Shown: in pieces, positions 6,583-13,969 of the stretch | Numbering within the stretch: the first letter of the stretch is position 1 | How the letters are laid out: each line of letters starts with the position of its first letter | From: JBIOJM01 sp044450785 | Lineage (GTDB): Bacteria; Planctomycetota; Planctomycetia; Isosphaerales; Isosphaeraceae | DNA length: 16,057 nucleotides | Assembly: GCA_044450785.1 (NCBI GenBank) | Contig: JBIOJM010000237.1 | Span: 1-16,057 of the forward strand | Direction of reading: 5' to 3' | Translations under genes and position numbers: made by a program | The notes under the pieces: model-generated | Told to the model about the DNA's origin: nothing | Database searches by the model: none | What the model saw: only the letters and a program-made list of their open reading frames with translations

Positions 6583-8040
6583 ATGTATAAACTCGACCGA
6601 CCCCCGCTCTTGTTCGAATCAAGCCGTCCGGGACGAGGGACAGCCATCCTGCCCGGCTCGGATGTACCCGACCGGCCACTGTCGTCGATGATCCCGAACG
6701 CGCATTTTGCCCCGTCGCCTCCCCCCCTGCCCGAGCTGGGCGAGCTCGACGTGGTCCGGCATTATACGAACCTGTCGGCGCTCAACATGTCGATCGACTC
6801 CAACTTCTATCCGCTCGGCTCGTGCACGATGAAGTACAACCCCAAGCGGAACGAGCGGTTGGCCGCGCTGCCGGGGCTGGCCGCACAACACCCGTATCAG
6901 GACGAGAGCACGCTCCAAGGTTTGCTCGCCATCCTCTTCGAGCTTCAGGAGATCCTGGCGGCGATCGCCGGGCTGCACGCCGTCAGCTTGCAGCCGGCGG
7001 CCGGAGCACAAGGTGAGCTGACGGCCCTGCTGGTTGCCGCGGCTTTTTTCCGCGATCGAGGCGAGCGGCGCTCGCAGGTCTTGATCCCCGACAGCGCCCA
7101 CGGGACCAATCCCGCCTCGGCTCATCTGGCCGGCTTCGAGGCCGTCACGATCAAGAGCGATAGCCGCGGCCTGGTCGATCTCGATGACTTCAAGGCCAAG
7201 CTCAGCAACCAGACGGCCGTGTTCATGATCACGAACCCCAACACGGTCGGGCTGTTCGACCCTCAGATCGGCGAGATCGCCGCCTTGATCCACGAGCGAG
7301 GAGCCCTGCTCTACCTGGACGGGGCCAACATGAACGCGATCCTTGGTATCGTCCGGCCGGGCGACATGGGGGTCGATCTCATGCACTACAACCCGCACAA
7401 GACCTTTTCCGGCCCGCACGGTGGCGGCGGGCCCGGCGCGGGGCCCATCGCCGTCCGCGAGCACCTGGCGCCTTTCCTCCCCGCCCCACTGGTCGCTCGC
7501 AAACGAGACGGAACGTATTGCCTCGACCACGATCGGCCCAGGTCGATCGGCCGGGTGCGCTCGTATTTCGGTAACACGGGGGTCTTGTTCCGCGCCTATT
7601 GCTACATCCGCAGCCAGGGGCCGGAGGGGTTGAAGCGAGTTGCCCAGCACGCCGTCCTGAACGCGAACTATCTGATGTCGCTGGTCAAGGACGTCTATCC
7701 GGTCCCCTACGGCAGCCGCTGCATGCACGAGTTCGTTGCGTCGGCGCGATCGCTCGCCAAGGAACGCGGCATCCGGGCCATGGACATCGCCAAGCGTCTG
7801 ATCGACTTCAACTTTCACGCCCCGACCGTCTATTTTCCGCTGATTGTCGCCGAGGCCTTGATGATCGAGCCGACCGAAACCGAAAGCCGCGAGACCCTGG
7901 AAGCCTTCGCCAAGGTACTGCTCGCCATCGCCCTGGAAGACCCGCAGGTCCTCCACGACGCACCCCACTCGACGCCGATCAACCGGCCCGACGAGGTCAG
8001 GGCCGCCAGGACCCCCGTGCTCAAGTGGAAGCCGCAATGA
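6583..8040 (+). CDS. gcvPB: Glycine dehydrogenase (decarboxylating) subunit 2
   Basis: Subunit 2 is the PLP-bearing C-terminal half of the split P protein and pairs with GcvPA. The cofactor lysine is Lys273 in NPHKTFSGPHGGGGPG, the hallmark of the family. Other motifs are FYPLGSCTMKYNPK (75-88), QPAAGAQGE (137-145), IPDSAHGTNPASA (168-180) and ITNPNTVGLF (216-225). The 485-residue length is normal. The ATG at 6583 gives the family-typical opening YKLDRPPLLFE, but no clear Shine-Dalgarno precedes it. It ends the gcv cluster, 33 bp after the Uma2 gene. The enzyme appears complete, so the glycine cleavage P protein should be functional if both halves are expressed in balance. Confidence 0.96.
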   Translation: MYKLDRPPLLFESSRPGRGTAILPGSDVPDRPLSSMIPNAHFAPSPPPLPELGELDVVRHYTNLSALNMSIDSNFYPLGSCTMKYNPKRNERLAALPGLAAQHPYQDESTLQGLLAILFELQEILAAIAGLHAVSLQPAAGAQGELTALLVAAAFFRDRGERRSQVLIPDSAHGTNPASAHLAGFEAVTIKSDSRGLVDLDDFKAKLSNQTAVFMITNPNTVGLFDPQIGEIAALIHERGALLYLDGANMNAILGIVRPGDMGVDLMHYNPHKTFSGPHGGGGPGAGPIAVREHLAPFLPAPLVARKRDGTYCLDHDRPRSIGRVRSYFGNTGVLFRAYCYIRSQGPEGLKRVAQHAVLNANYLMSLVKDVYPVPYGSRCMHEFVASARSLAKERGIRAMDIAKRLIDFNFHAPTVYFPLIVAEALMIEPTETESRETLEAFAKVLLAIALEDPQVLHDAPHSTPINRPDEVRAARTPVLKWKPQ

Positions 8041-8401
8041 TTTCCTGGCGCTCGCCAGTTGGTGCGCACTATGGGGGGATCGCCTCCCGGAGCCCGACCG
8101 CGACACCTCTGTTGTCAGCCACTTGCGTGCAGCGCAACCGCCTCCCTGAAGGCTCGGGTCCATTGACCGCTGTGCAGAAAGGAGGATAAAATCGTCGTGT
8201 TCCCGTGTTTCGGGGAGCTGTACACATGCGATTCGATAGAAGCGATTGGATCGTCACGACTTGATCTCTGGAGTCTGGCCGATCCGTCACCCCTGACCAA
8301 GAGTCAGTACGCCGTATCTCATTCGGACAAATCAAACAACTAGGGCGTCGGCGATAAGGTAGTGCCCCGGTTGTTCTGAATGGCCGGAAACCTCAGCGCT
8401 T
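8041..8401. other. Gap between gcvPB and the WecG-like gene
   Basis: Five bases after the gcvPB stop is the palindrome CTGGCG-CT-CGCCAG (8045-8058), then a G-run/C-run pair at 8074-8089. Neither is followed by a T-run, so a rho-independent terminator cannot be claimed. The rest holds the doubtful small ORF at 8197-8343 and no other recognisable feature. Confidence 0.4.
8197..8343 (+). CDS. Possible small ORF behind a strong ribosome-binding site
   Basis: AAAGGAGG at 8178-8185 is among the strongest Shine-Dalgarno matches in the window and has no annotated gene behind it. Eleven nt downstream a GTG opens a 48-codon frame that stays open to a TAG at 8341. The peptide begins MFPCFGELYTC and has no recognisable domain, signal peptide or membrane segment. 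Codon choice is not strongly GC3-biased, unlike the neighbouring genes, which argues against an old chromosomal gene. It could be a chance frame, a leader peptide or a small protein. Confidence 0.22.
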   Translation: MFPCFGELYTCDSIEAIGSSRLDLWSLADPSPLTKSQYAVSHSDKSNN

Positions 8402-9214
8402 GTGAAAGAATCTTCGGTTATTACAACTGATCCGCATCAGCCGCGAGCTCGGGTTGGCGACTCGGTCTGGATTTGGCAAGTCCCGTTCGCTCCGTTGTCG
8501 ATGGCCGAAACGGTCACAGCGATCGGGGGCCTGATCGAGGCGGGCCGGCCCACTTACATCATCACGGCCAACACTCACTATGTGATGCTGACCGAGCAGA
8601 ATCCTGACCTCCGAGTGATCAACGCGAGAGCGGCGTTCATCCTCGCCGATGGGGCGCCGTTGGTCTGGGCCTCTCGCTGGATGGGATCGCCGCTGCCGGA
8701 GCGAGTCGCGGGCTCCGATCTCATCTTCGAGTTGAGTGCGGAAGCGGCCAAGAAGGGATACCGCCTGTTCTTCGTGGGGGGGGCCAAGGGGGTCGCCGAA
8801 GAGTCGGCTGACCGTCTCCGCGCGCTCTACCCCGGGCTCCAAGTCGTGGGCACGGAGTGTCCGACGTTGCACGAACTGACGGTGGAGGAGAAGGCGAACT
8901 TGATCGGGCGTATCCGCGCCGCCGGGCCTCACATCCTCATTGTCGCATTCGGATCACCCAAGGGCGAGCGGTGGATTTATCAACACTTCGAGGAGCTCGG
9001 GGTGCCGGTCAACATCCAAGTCGGGGCCTCCCTCGACTTTGCCTCCGGGCGAATCCGCCGCGCCCCGCGCTGGATGCAAAGGTCCGGCCTGGAATGGGCG
9101 TTCCGGCTCGGGCGAGAACCCCGGCGGCTCTTCGGGCGCTATGCCCGCAACGCTTGGTTCATCGCTTGCATGATCGCCAGGGACGTGCGACAGCGGAGTT
9201 CCGGTAGGATCTGA
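8402..9214 (+). CDS. WecG/TagA/CpsF-family glycosyltransferase (GT26)
   Basis: GT26 enzymes add a sugar, often N-acetylmannosamine or its uronic acid, to an undecaprenyl-linked acceptor during envelope polysaccharide synthesis at the inner face of the membrane. The 270-residue protein shows the family pattern: TANTHY (55-60), LADGAPLVWA (81-90) with the conserved Asp83, ERVAGSDL (100-107), FFVGGAKGVAEE (123-134), ILIVAFGSPKGERW (178-191), and the C-terminal GASLDFASGRIRRAPRW (208-224) with the Arg-rich tail. The start is a GTG at 8402 with only a weak upstream site, so the first 20 residues are uncertain. The actual sugar cannot be read from sequence. It heads a run of three co-directional envelope-type genes. 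Confidence 0.9.
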   Translation: MKESSVITTDPHQPRARVGDSVWIWQVPFAPLSMAETVTAIGGLIEAGRPTYIITANTHYVMLTEQNPDLRVINARAAFILADGAPLVWASRWMGSPLPERVAGSDLIFELSAEAAKKGYRLFFVGGAKGVAEESADRLRALYPGLQVVGTECPTLHELTVEEKANLIGRIRAAGPHILIVAFGSPKGERWIYQHFEELGVPVNIQVGASLDFASGRIRRAPRWMQRSGLEWAFRLGREPRRLFGRYARNAWFIACMIARDVRQRSSGRI

Positions 9215-9348
9215 CGTCAATTCTGTGCGCTTGACCGCCGGTACGCGAGTCGGGACGATAGGGGAAGACGGTGCCGACCAGTGAATCGTGTGCAAGGTGC
9301 GCCGACCGCCGGCGAGAGAAGCGTCGAATTCCCGACAGGAACCAGGCG

Positions 9349-10662
9349 ATGAGTCGATCCCCGGAAGATTCCGAGCCGCCCAACCCGCGACGCCATCGGC
9401 CCGCGCCGGATCGCTCGGCCAAACCGAAGCCCGACGGTTCGGGGCCGGAGTATTCGACGTTTCGGCCCAGCCCGGTCGGTTCAGCAAGGAGCGGGCAATC
9501 CTCGAGCAACAAACCAACCGGGTCGAGCGCGGCCGGCGCGTATGAACGGCACGGCGGCTTCGAGGCACCCGCGGACGGCCCGAAGTGGTGGGAACGGATT
9601 CTCTTCGGCCGCGTGAGCACTGGGCAGCTTGCGCAGTTCTGCCGCCAGTTCGCCACCTATCTCAGCGCGGGGGTTGATTTCATCCGGGCGCTTTCGAGCC
9701 TGGAACGGCAGTTCAAGGGAACCGCGCTGGGGCCGATCCTCGCGCGCATCCAGGTGGCCATCCGCCGCGGCTCGACCCTCCAGGAGGCGATGGCCCGCGA
9801 GCCGCAAGCCTTCGGCCCGATGTTCCTCAACATGATCAAGGTCGCCGAGGCGCACGGCGGCGTGCCCGAAACCTTGAGGATGCTCGCCCACCACTTCGAA
9901 GCCCGCCAGCGCATGATCCGGCAGGCCCGCTCGGCGATGATCTACCCCGTCATCGTCTTGACCGTGGCGTCGGCCGTGGTCGCCCTGATCACCATCTTCG
10001 TCATCCCGATGTTTGCGAAAGTCCTGACCGATATGGTCGGCAAGAACTCGCTGCCGTTACCCAGCCGCATGGTCATCGCCATCAGCCAGTTCGTGCAGTC
10101 GATCGGGTGGTGGCTCATTCCGCTCGTCATGGTCGGCACGCCGTTCTTGCTCATCTACCTGTACAAGACGAAGGGCGGCAGGCAGATCATGGACCGCATC
10201 GCGCTGGCAATTCCCGTGTTCGGCTCACTCTGCCGCATGCTCGACACCACTCGGTTCGCGCGGACTCTCTCGGTCCTGCTCGATGCCGGTGTCGACATCG
10301 GCAGCTCGATCGACCTCACTGCCGACGTGATGAGAATGAGCCCGATTCGCCAGGCGGTCCGATCGTCCCGCCAAGAGATCATCTCCGGCAAGGAGCTGAG
10401 CGCAACCCTGGAACGCACGCGGCAGTTTTCGCCGGACGTGATCGCGATCATGGCTTCGGGTGAAGAGACCGGCAATCTGCCGGAAAGCCTCGCCCACCTT
10501 GCCGACGACTACGACGAGCAGGTCTCCGTCCTGATCGCCAACCTTGGACACCTGGTCCAGCCCCTCGTCGTCCTCCTGCTGGGCGGGATCGTTTTGTTCA
10601 TCATCCTGGCCGTTTTCCTGCCGATCATTCAGATCATCACGTCGCTTGCCGGACCGGTGTAG
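9349..10662 (+). CDS. Type II secretion F/PilC-family inner-membrane protein
   Basis: Proteins of this family are the inner-membrane platform of type II secretion or type IV pilus machines. The 437-residue product has two T2SSF repeats, opening at QFCRQFATYLSAGVDFIRAL (98-115 region) and FARTLSVLLDAGVDIGSSI (303-321), each ending near a GEETG-type motif (371-375 in the second). Membrane segments lie at about 199-226, 253-271 and 402-428, the usual three. Residues 1-75 are rich in Pro, Ser, Gly and charged residues and look disordered; the family usually starts with a short folded domain here. ATG 9349 has AGGA 8 nt upstream; a GTG at 9271 with GGGGAA close by would add 26 residues. No ATPase, pilin or secretin gene is adjacent, so it is an orphan in this window. 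Confidence 0.88.
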   Translation: MSRSPEDSEPPNPRRHRPAPDRSAKPKPDGSGPEYSTFRPSPVGSARSGQSSSNKPTGSSAAGAYERHGGFEAPADGPKWWERILFGRVSTGQLAQFCRQFATYLSAGVDFIRALSSLERQFKGTALGPILARIQVAIRRGSTLQEAMAREPQAFGPMFLNMIKVAEAHGGVPETLRMLAHHFEARQRMIRQARSAMIYPVIVLTVASAVVALITIFVIPMFAKVLTDMVGKNSLPLPSRMVIAISQFVQSIGWWLIPLVMVGTPFLLIYLYKTKGGRQIMDRIALAIPVFGSLCRMLDTTRFARTLSVLLDAGVDIGSSIDLTADVMRMSPIRQAVRSSRQEIISGKELSATLERTRQFSPDVIAIMASGEETGNLPESLAHLADDYDEQVSVLIANLGHLVQPLVVLLLGGIVLFIILAVFLPIIQIITSLAGPV

Positions 10663-10704
10663 CAAGGATGACGTTTTCCGGTTCATTTTGCCCCCTCGAT
10701 CGTC

Positions 10705-10742
10705 CGAACAAACCCGTGAGCGGAAGAAAACGGGTTGGTTCG
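10705..10742 (+). promoter_or_regulatory. Hairpin abutting the ribosome-binding site of the GT87 gene
   Basis: CGAACAAACCCGT (10705-10717) and ACGGGTTGGTTCG (10730-10742) pair at 12 of 13 positions with one internal A/G mismatch and a 12-nt loop. The right arm ends at the first G of GGGAG (10742-10746), the ribosome-binding site of the next gene. No T-run follows, so a terminator is unlikely. An mRNA structure that limits translation is a possible role. Confidence 0.4.
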
Positions 10743-10755
10743 GGAGATCGAGTGC

Positions 10756-12282
10756 ATGGACGGCGCGGATGTGCCGGGTTCGCGAACATGGAGGGCCGAC
10801 CCAGCCGAGGTGCGGAGGGGATGGCATTACGAAGGATTGGGGTGGCCCCGCTCCCTCGGCGTGATCCGCTTGTGGATTGTCGCTGTGTGGGCCATCATCC
10901 CGCTGACGATATGGGGGTACGTCGACATCGGCCCTCGCGGGCGCATCGAGCCAGGTCGGATCGACCGGCACATGACGGACTTCACCGTGTTCACCGAGGC
11001 GGGGGCTGCCTTCTTCGATGGTCGCAACCCGTACCTTGTCGCGAATCCGCGCGGTTGGCACTATCTCTATCCACCTCTGTTCGCGATCCTCATCGCTCCG
11101 CTCTCGGTGTTCGACACCGAGTCGCAAGTCCTCATCTGGTATTTCGTCAACGTCGGGCTGGCGTTCGCATGTTTAGGGGAGGCCCGCAGGCTCTGGAGGC
11201 TGGTCTCGGATCGGGCCGAGCCGCGGCGATCACTCTGGATTGTTGTCTGCGGGGGACTGGCGGCCCTTTTGCCATACCTCGATTGCATGCAAGCGGGCCA
11301 ACTGGGAATCGCGATCCTCTACTTGCTGATTGTGGGGTTCCGCCTTGTCCTCCAAGGCCGTTCGTCGCGGGTTCGCTTTCTGGCCGGCCTCGTCCTGGCG
11401 TTACCGGCGGTCGTCAAGCTGGTGCCATCTCTTCCCGTCGTGTTCCTTCTGTTTCAGCAGTGGTCGGCGGTTGCATTCTCCGCCGGCGTGCGCCGGCCGT
11501 GGGGTCGTGCCACGAGCTTGACCGCGGGAGTCTTGACCGGTGCCTTCCTGTTCCTGCTGGCGATCCCGGCTTCCCTCATCGGTTGGCAAGCTAACCTCGC
11601 CTACCTGCACGTCTGGCATACACGGGTCGTCTCGAATGACCGAATCGGCCCGAATGCGAATTTCAATATCCATAGCGTGCGCAACCAGAGTTTGGCCAAC
11701 GCGGTCTACTTGTTGATGAAGTCGACCGCCCGGACCACGCCATCCGACTTCCAGGCCGCAGCCCGGCGCGACCGCCCTGAGCGGCTGGTCCATTCATGGG
11801 TCCGAGTCGTGATCGGCGTCATCCTGACGCTTCTCGTCGCGGTCGGCCTGGCGTTGCGAAGGCGGACTGACGCGCTCGATCAGGCGACGGCGTACAGTCT
11901 GGCTGTTTGTGCGACTCTCCTGGTTTCCCCACTGGCGTGGGGCCATTACTACATGGCTGCGGTTCCGGCCGCCCTCTGCGTGCCCCTCTGGCTGTCACGG
12001 CACGGAATGCCGCGGCTGGCCGGAGTCGTTGCCGCGATCCCCCCGATCCTGTCGTGGTCCTACTACATCGCGATGCCTTACACCGGTGCGATCGGGCTCT
12101 TGGGGCTGGGCACGACCGCCTGGTTCTTGGGTGTCTCCGGCTTGATCCTCGGGATCGAGATCTCCTTTGGGCCGCTGGGCGGCAAAGAATGTCAGAGCCA
12201 GTTCACCGCGGTCAAACCCTTGACACGTGAGAAATGCGCCAGGTTGTTCGACACCAGCGTCGCTGCCAATGCCAAGCTGTGA
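10756..12282 (+). CDS. GT87/DUF2029-family membrane glycosyltransferase, 3' end altered
   Basis: GT87 proteins are polytopic GT-C enzymes that use polyprenyl-phosphate mannose or similar donors. The 508-residue product has about 9-11 hydrophobic segments and typical motifs: TDFTVFTEAGAAFFDGRNPY (74-93), YLYPPLFAILIAPL (103-116), QAGQLG after the fourth segment, NQSLAN in the loop near the middle, and SPLAWGHYY late in the protein. ATG 10756 is preferred over a TTG at 10735 because GGGAG lies 9 nt ahead. The membrane part ends around GLGTTAWFLGVSGLILG. The last 30 or so residues, QSQFTAVKPL onwards, are the antisense of a vapC remnant and are not normal GT87 sequence. It may join the WecG-like enzyme in surface polysaccharide synthesis. 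Donor and acceptor are unknown. Confidence 0.85.
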   Translation: MDGADVPGSRTWRADPAEVRRGWHYEGLGWPRSLGVIRLWIVAVWAIIPLTIWGYVDIGPRGRIEPGRIDRHMTDFTVFTEAGAAFFDGRNPYLVANPRGWHYLYPPLFAILIAPLSVFDTESQVLIWYFVNVGLAFACLGEARRLWRLVSDRAEPRRSLWIVVCGGLAALLPYLDCMQAGQLGIAILYLLIVGFRLVLQGRSSRVRFLAGLVLALPAVVKLVPSLPVVFLLFQQWSAVAFSAGVRRPWGRATSLTAGVLTGAFLFLLAIPASLIGWQANLAYLHVWHTRVVSNDRIGPNANFNIHSVRNQSLANAVYLLMKSTARTTPSDFQAAARRDRPERLVHSWVRVVIGVILTLLVAVGLALRRRTDALDQATAYSLAVCATLLVSPLAWGHYYMAAVPAALCVPLWLSRHGMPRLAGVVAAIPPILSWSYYIAMPYTGAIGLLGLGTTAWFLGVSGLILGIEISFGPLGGKECQSQFTAVKPLTREKCARLFDTSVAANAKL

Positions 12283-12419
12283 GCGGCGATGAGCAGGTCC
12301 ATGGCACCGATGGTTGCCCCACGACTTTCTAATTCGTGCCGAATACGCCCATAGTGGTGGGGACAAGAGACGCAGTCATAATGATATATCCCACTCAGAT
12401 GTCGCGTCAAGACTGCCAC
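12192..12419 (-). pseudogene. Truncated vapC (PIN-domain toxin) remnant
   Basis: An open frame of 75 codons whose last 55 match the C-terminal half of VapC ribonuclease toxins: YGRIRHELESRG, then DLLIAAHSLALAATLVSNN and HFSRVKGL followed by NW. The DLLIAAH segment holds one of the acidic PIN-domain residues. The N-terminal half, with the first catalytic Asp, is absent; the 20 codons before YGRIR (upstream of about 12357) do not look like VapC, and a stop lies at 12477-12479 in the same frame. No VapB antitoxin precedes it. The remnant overlaps the last 90 bp of the GT87 ORF on the opposite strand. It cannot encode an active toxin. Identification as vapC-derived is strong; the mode of decay is inferred. 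Confidence 0.75.
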
Positions 12420-12541
12420 TGCCCAGGGGGGGTAATCCGGTGCTCTCTGCGCCGCTTGCTGGTTTGCCGCCTCATTTCAGGTATCCTGACGGCTGCGACG
12501 TTGTGCACCACTCCACCACTCCTCCGTCGAAAAGGCCCGCC

Positions 12542-13969
12542 ATGTGGATGCAACCGATCCGGCTGAGACTTCCGGGAGCAATCATCGGGCTCGCTATCAT
12601 CGCGCTCATCGCCGGTGGAGCGTCGCCGGCGCGAGCCGCCTGGAAGGCGGGTACGGCTCGCGTCGCGATCACGCCGAAACAGCCGATGTGGATGTCCGGC
12701 TACGCTGCGCGGACCAAGCCGTCGGAAGGGGCGGTGCACGACCTGTGGGCGAAGGCGCTCGCCCTGCAAGACCCGGCCGGCCGGCGCGCAGTCCTGGTCA
12801 CGCTCGACCTTTGCGGCATCGGCCGCGATGTCTCCGACCGCGTGCGCGACCAGATCAAGTCGCGCCACGGCCTCGATCGCGATCGGATCGTCATCGCTTG
12901 CTCGCACACGCACTCGGGACCGGTCGTCGGCCACAACTTGCTGACGATGTATCACCTGAGCGATGAGCAACACCGCGTGGTCGCCGAATACACCCAGTTC
13001 CTCGAAACGGCCGTTGTCAACGTCGCCGGGCAGGCGCTCGATCGGCTGGGGGAAGCCCGGCTCGCCTGGGGCAAGGGACTTTGCGATTTCGCGGTCAACC
13101 GTCGCAACAACAAGGAGGCCGAAGTCCCCGCCTTGAGGCGGCGGCTGGCCCTGCAAGGGCCGGTAGACCATGACGTTCCCGTCTTGCGGGCCGCACGGGC
13201 CGACGGAACGCTGCTCGCAGTCGTTTTTGGTTATGCGTGTCATTGCACGGTCCTCGATGGCTACAAGTTCTGCGGCGACTACGCGGGGTTCGCTCAGATC
13301 GAGCTCGAGACTCGACACCCTGGCGCGCAGGCCATGTTCGTGGCCGGTTGCGGGGCCGACCAGAACCCGATCCCCCGCCGTGCGCTCGAGCTCGCCGCCC
13401 GGTACGGAAAAGAGCTGGCCGAGAGCGTGAGCAGCGTCCTCGCCGGCCCGCTGGAACCGGTCGCCGGGCCGTTCGGATCCTCGTACGAAGAAATCCCGCT
13501 CGCATTCGCCGCGCTGCCGTCAAAAACCCGGATCGAGCAAGACGCGACATCCTCGAACTTCTATGTCGCCAGCCGGGCCAAGCACCTGCTGGCGACGATC
13601 GCGGGTCGGGGTGCTCTCGACCCCACTTATCCCTATCCCGTCCAGGCCTGGCGGCTCGGTGGGCTCGACTGGATCTTCCTGGGTGGCGAGGTCGTTGTCG
13701 ACTACTCGCTGCGCATCAAGCGCAACCTGGGCTCATCGCACACGTGGGTATCGGCATATTGCAACGACGTGATGGCCTACATACCCTCTCAACGAGTCCT
13801 GATAGAGGGGGGCTACGAAGGAGGGGGTGCCATGCTCTATTACGGCCTGCCGGCAAGCTGGTCGGAGAAGGTCGAAGAGGCGATCATCGCGGCGGTGGCT
13901 CGAAGGATGCGCGCTGTCGGCCGTGAGGATCCTTCGGTCACGCCGCTTCCGGAGCACCCGGGTCGCTGA
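12542..13969 (+). CDS. Secreted neutral/alkaline ceramidase-like hydrolase
   Basis: A 475-residue protein of the neutral/alkaline non-lysosomal ceramidase N-terminal family, zinc amidohydrolases related to enzymes that cut ceramide. Visible motifs are SHTHSGP (121-127), ACHCT (232-236), GDYAGF (245-250) and CGADQNP (270-276); the His pairs fit a zinc site. A signal peptide is clear: MWMQPIRLRL, a hydrophobic stretch at 11-24, then a cut after ASPARA (27-32). ATG 12542 is chosen because it puts this signal at the N-terminus; the frame stays open back to 12314 but that part reads as unrelated sequence. The protein lacks the C-terminal Ig-like domain of true ceramidases, so the substrate may differ. 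Its 3' end overlaps the MFS gene on the other strand by 32 bp. Confidence 0.88.
   Translation: MWMQPIRLRLPGAIIGLAIIALIAGGASPARAAWKAGTARVAITPKQPMWMSGYAARTKPSEGAVHDLWAKALALQDPAGRRAVLVTLDLCGIGRDVSDRVRDQIKSRHGLDRDRIVIACSHTHSGPVVGHNLLTMYHLSDEQHRVVAEYTQFLETAVVNVAGQALDRLGEARLAWGKGLCDFAVNRRNNKEAEVPALRRRLALQGPVDHDVPVLRAARADGTLLAVVFGYACHCTVLDGYKFCGDYAGFAQIELETRHPGAQAMFVAGCGADQNPIPRRALELAARYGKELAESVSSVLAGPLEPVAGPFGSSYEEIPLAFAALPSKTRIEQDATSSNFYVASRAKHLLATIAGRGALDPTYPYPVQAWRLGGLDWIFLGGEVVVDYSLRIKRNLGSSHTWVSAYCNDVMAYIPSQRVLIEGGYEGGGAMLYYGLPASWSEKVEEAIIAAVARRMRAVGREDPSVTPLPEHPGR

Noticed and set aside
8045..8089. Rho-independent terminator after gcvPB
   Set aside because: The stems are short, the first has a 2-nt loop, and no T-run follows either one.
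6619..8163. Long minus-strand frame opposite gcvPB (514 codons)
   Set aside because: Mirror frame of gcvPB with no recognisable protein features, despite its length.
12314..12541. Upstream extension of the ceramidase-like ORF
   Set aside because: It would bury the signal peptide 76 residues inside the protein and runs through the vapC relic; the ATG at 12542 gives a normal secreted protein.
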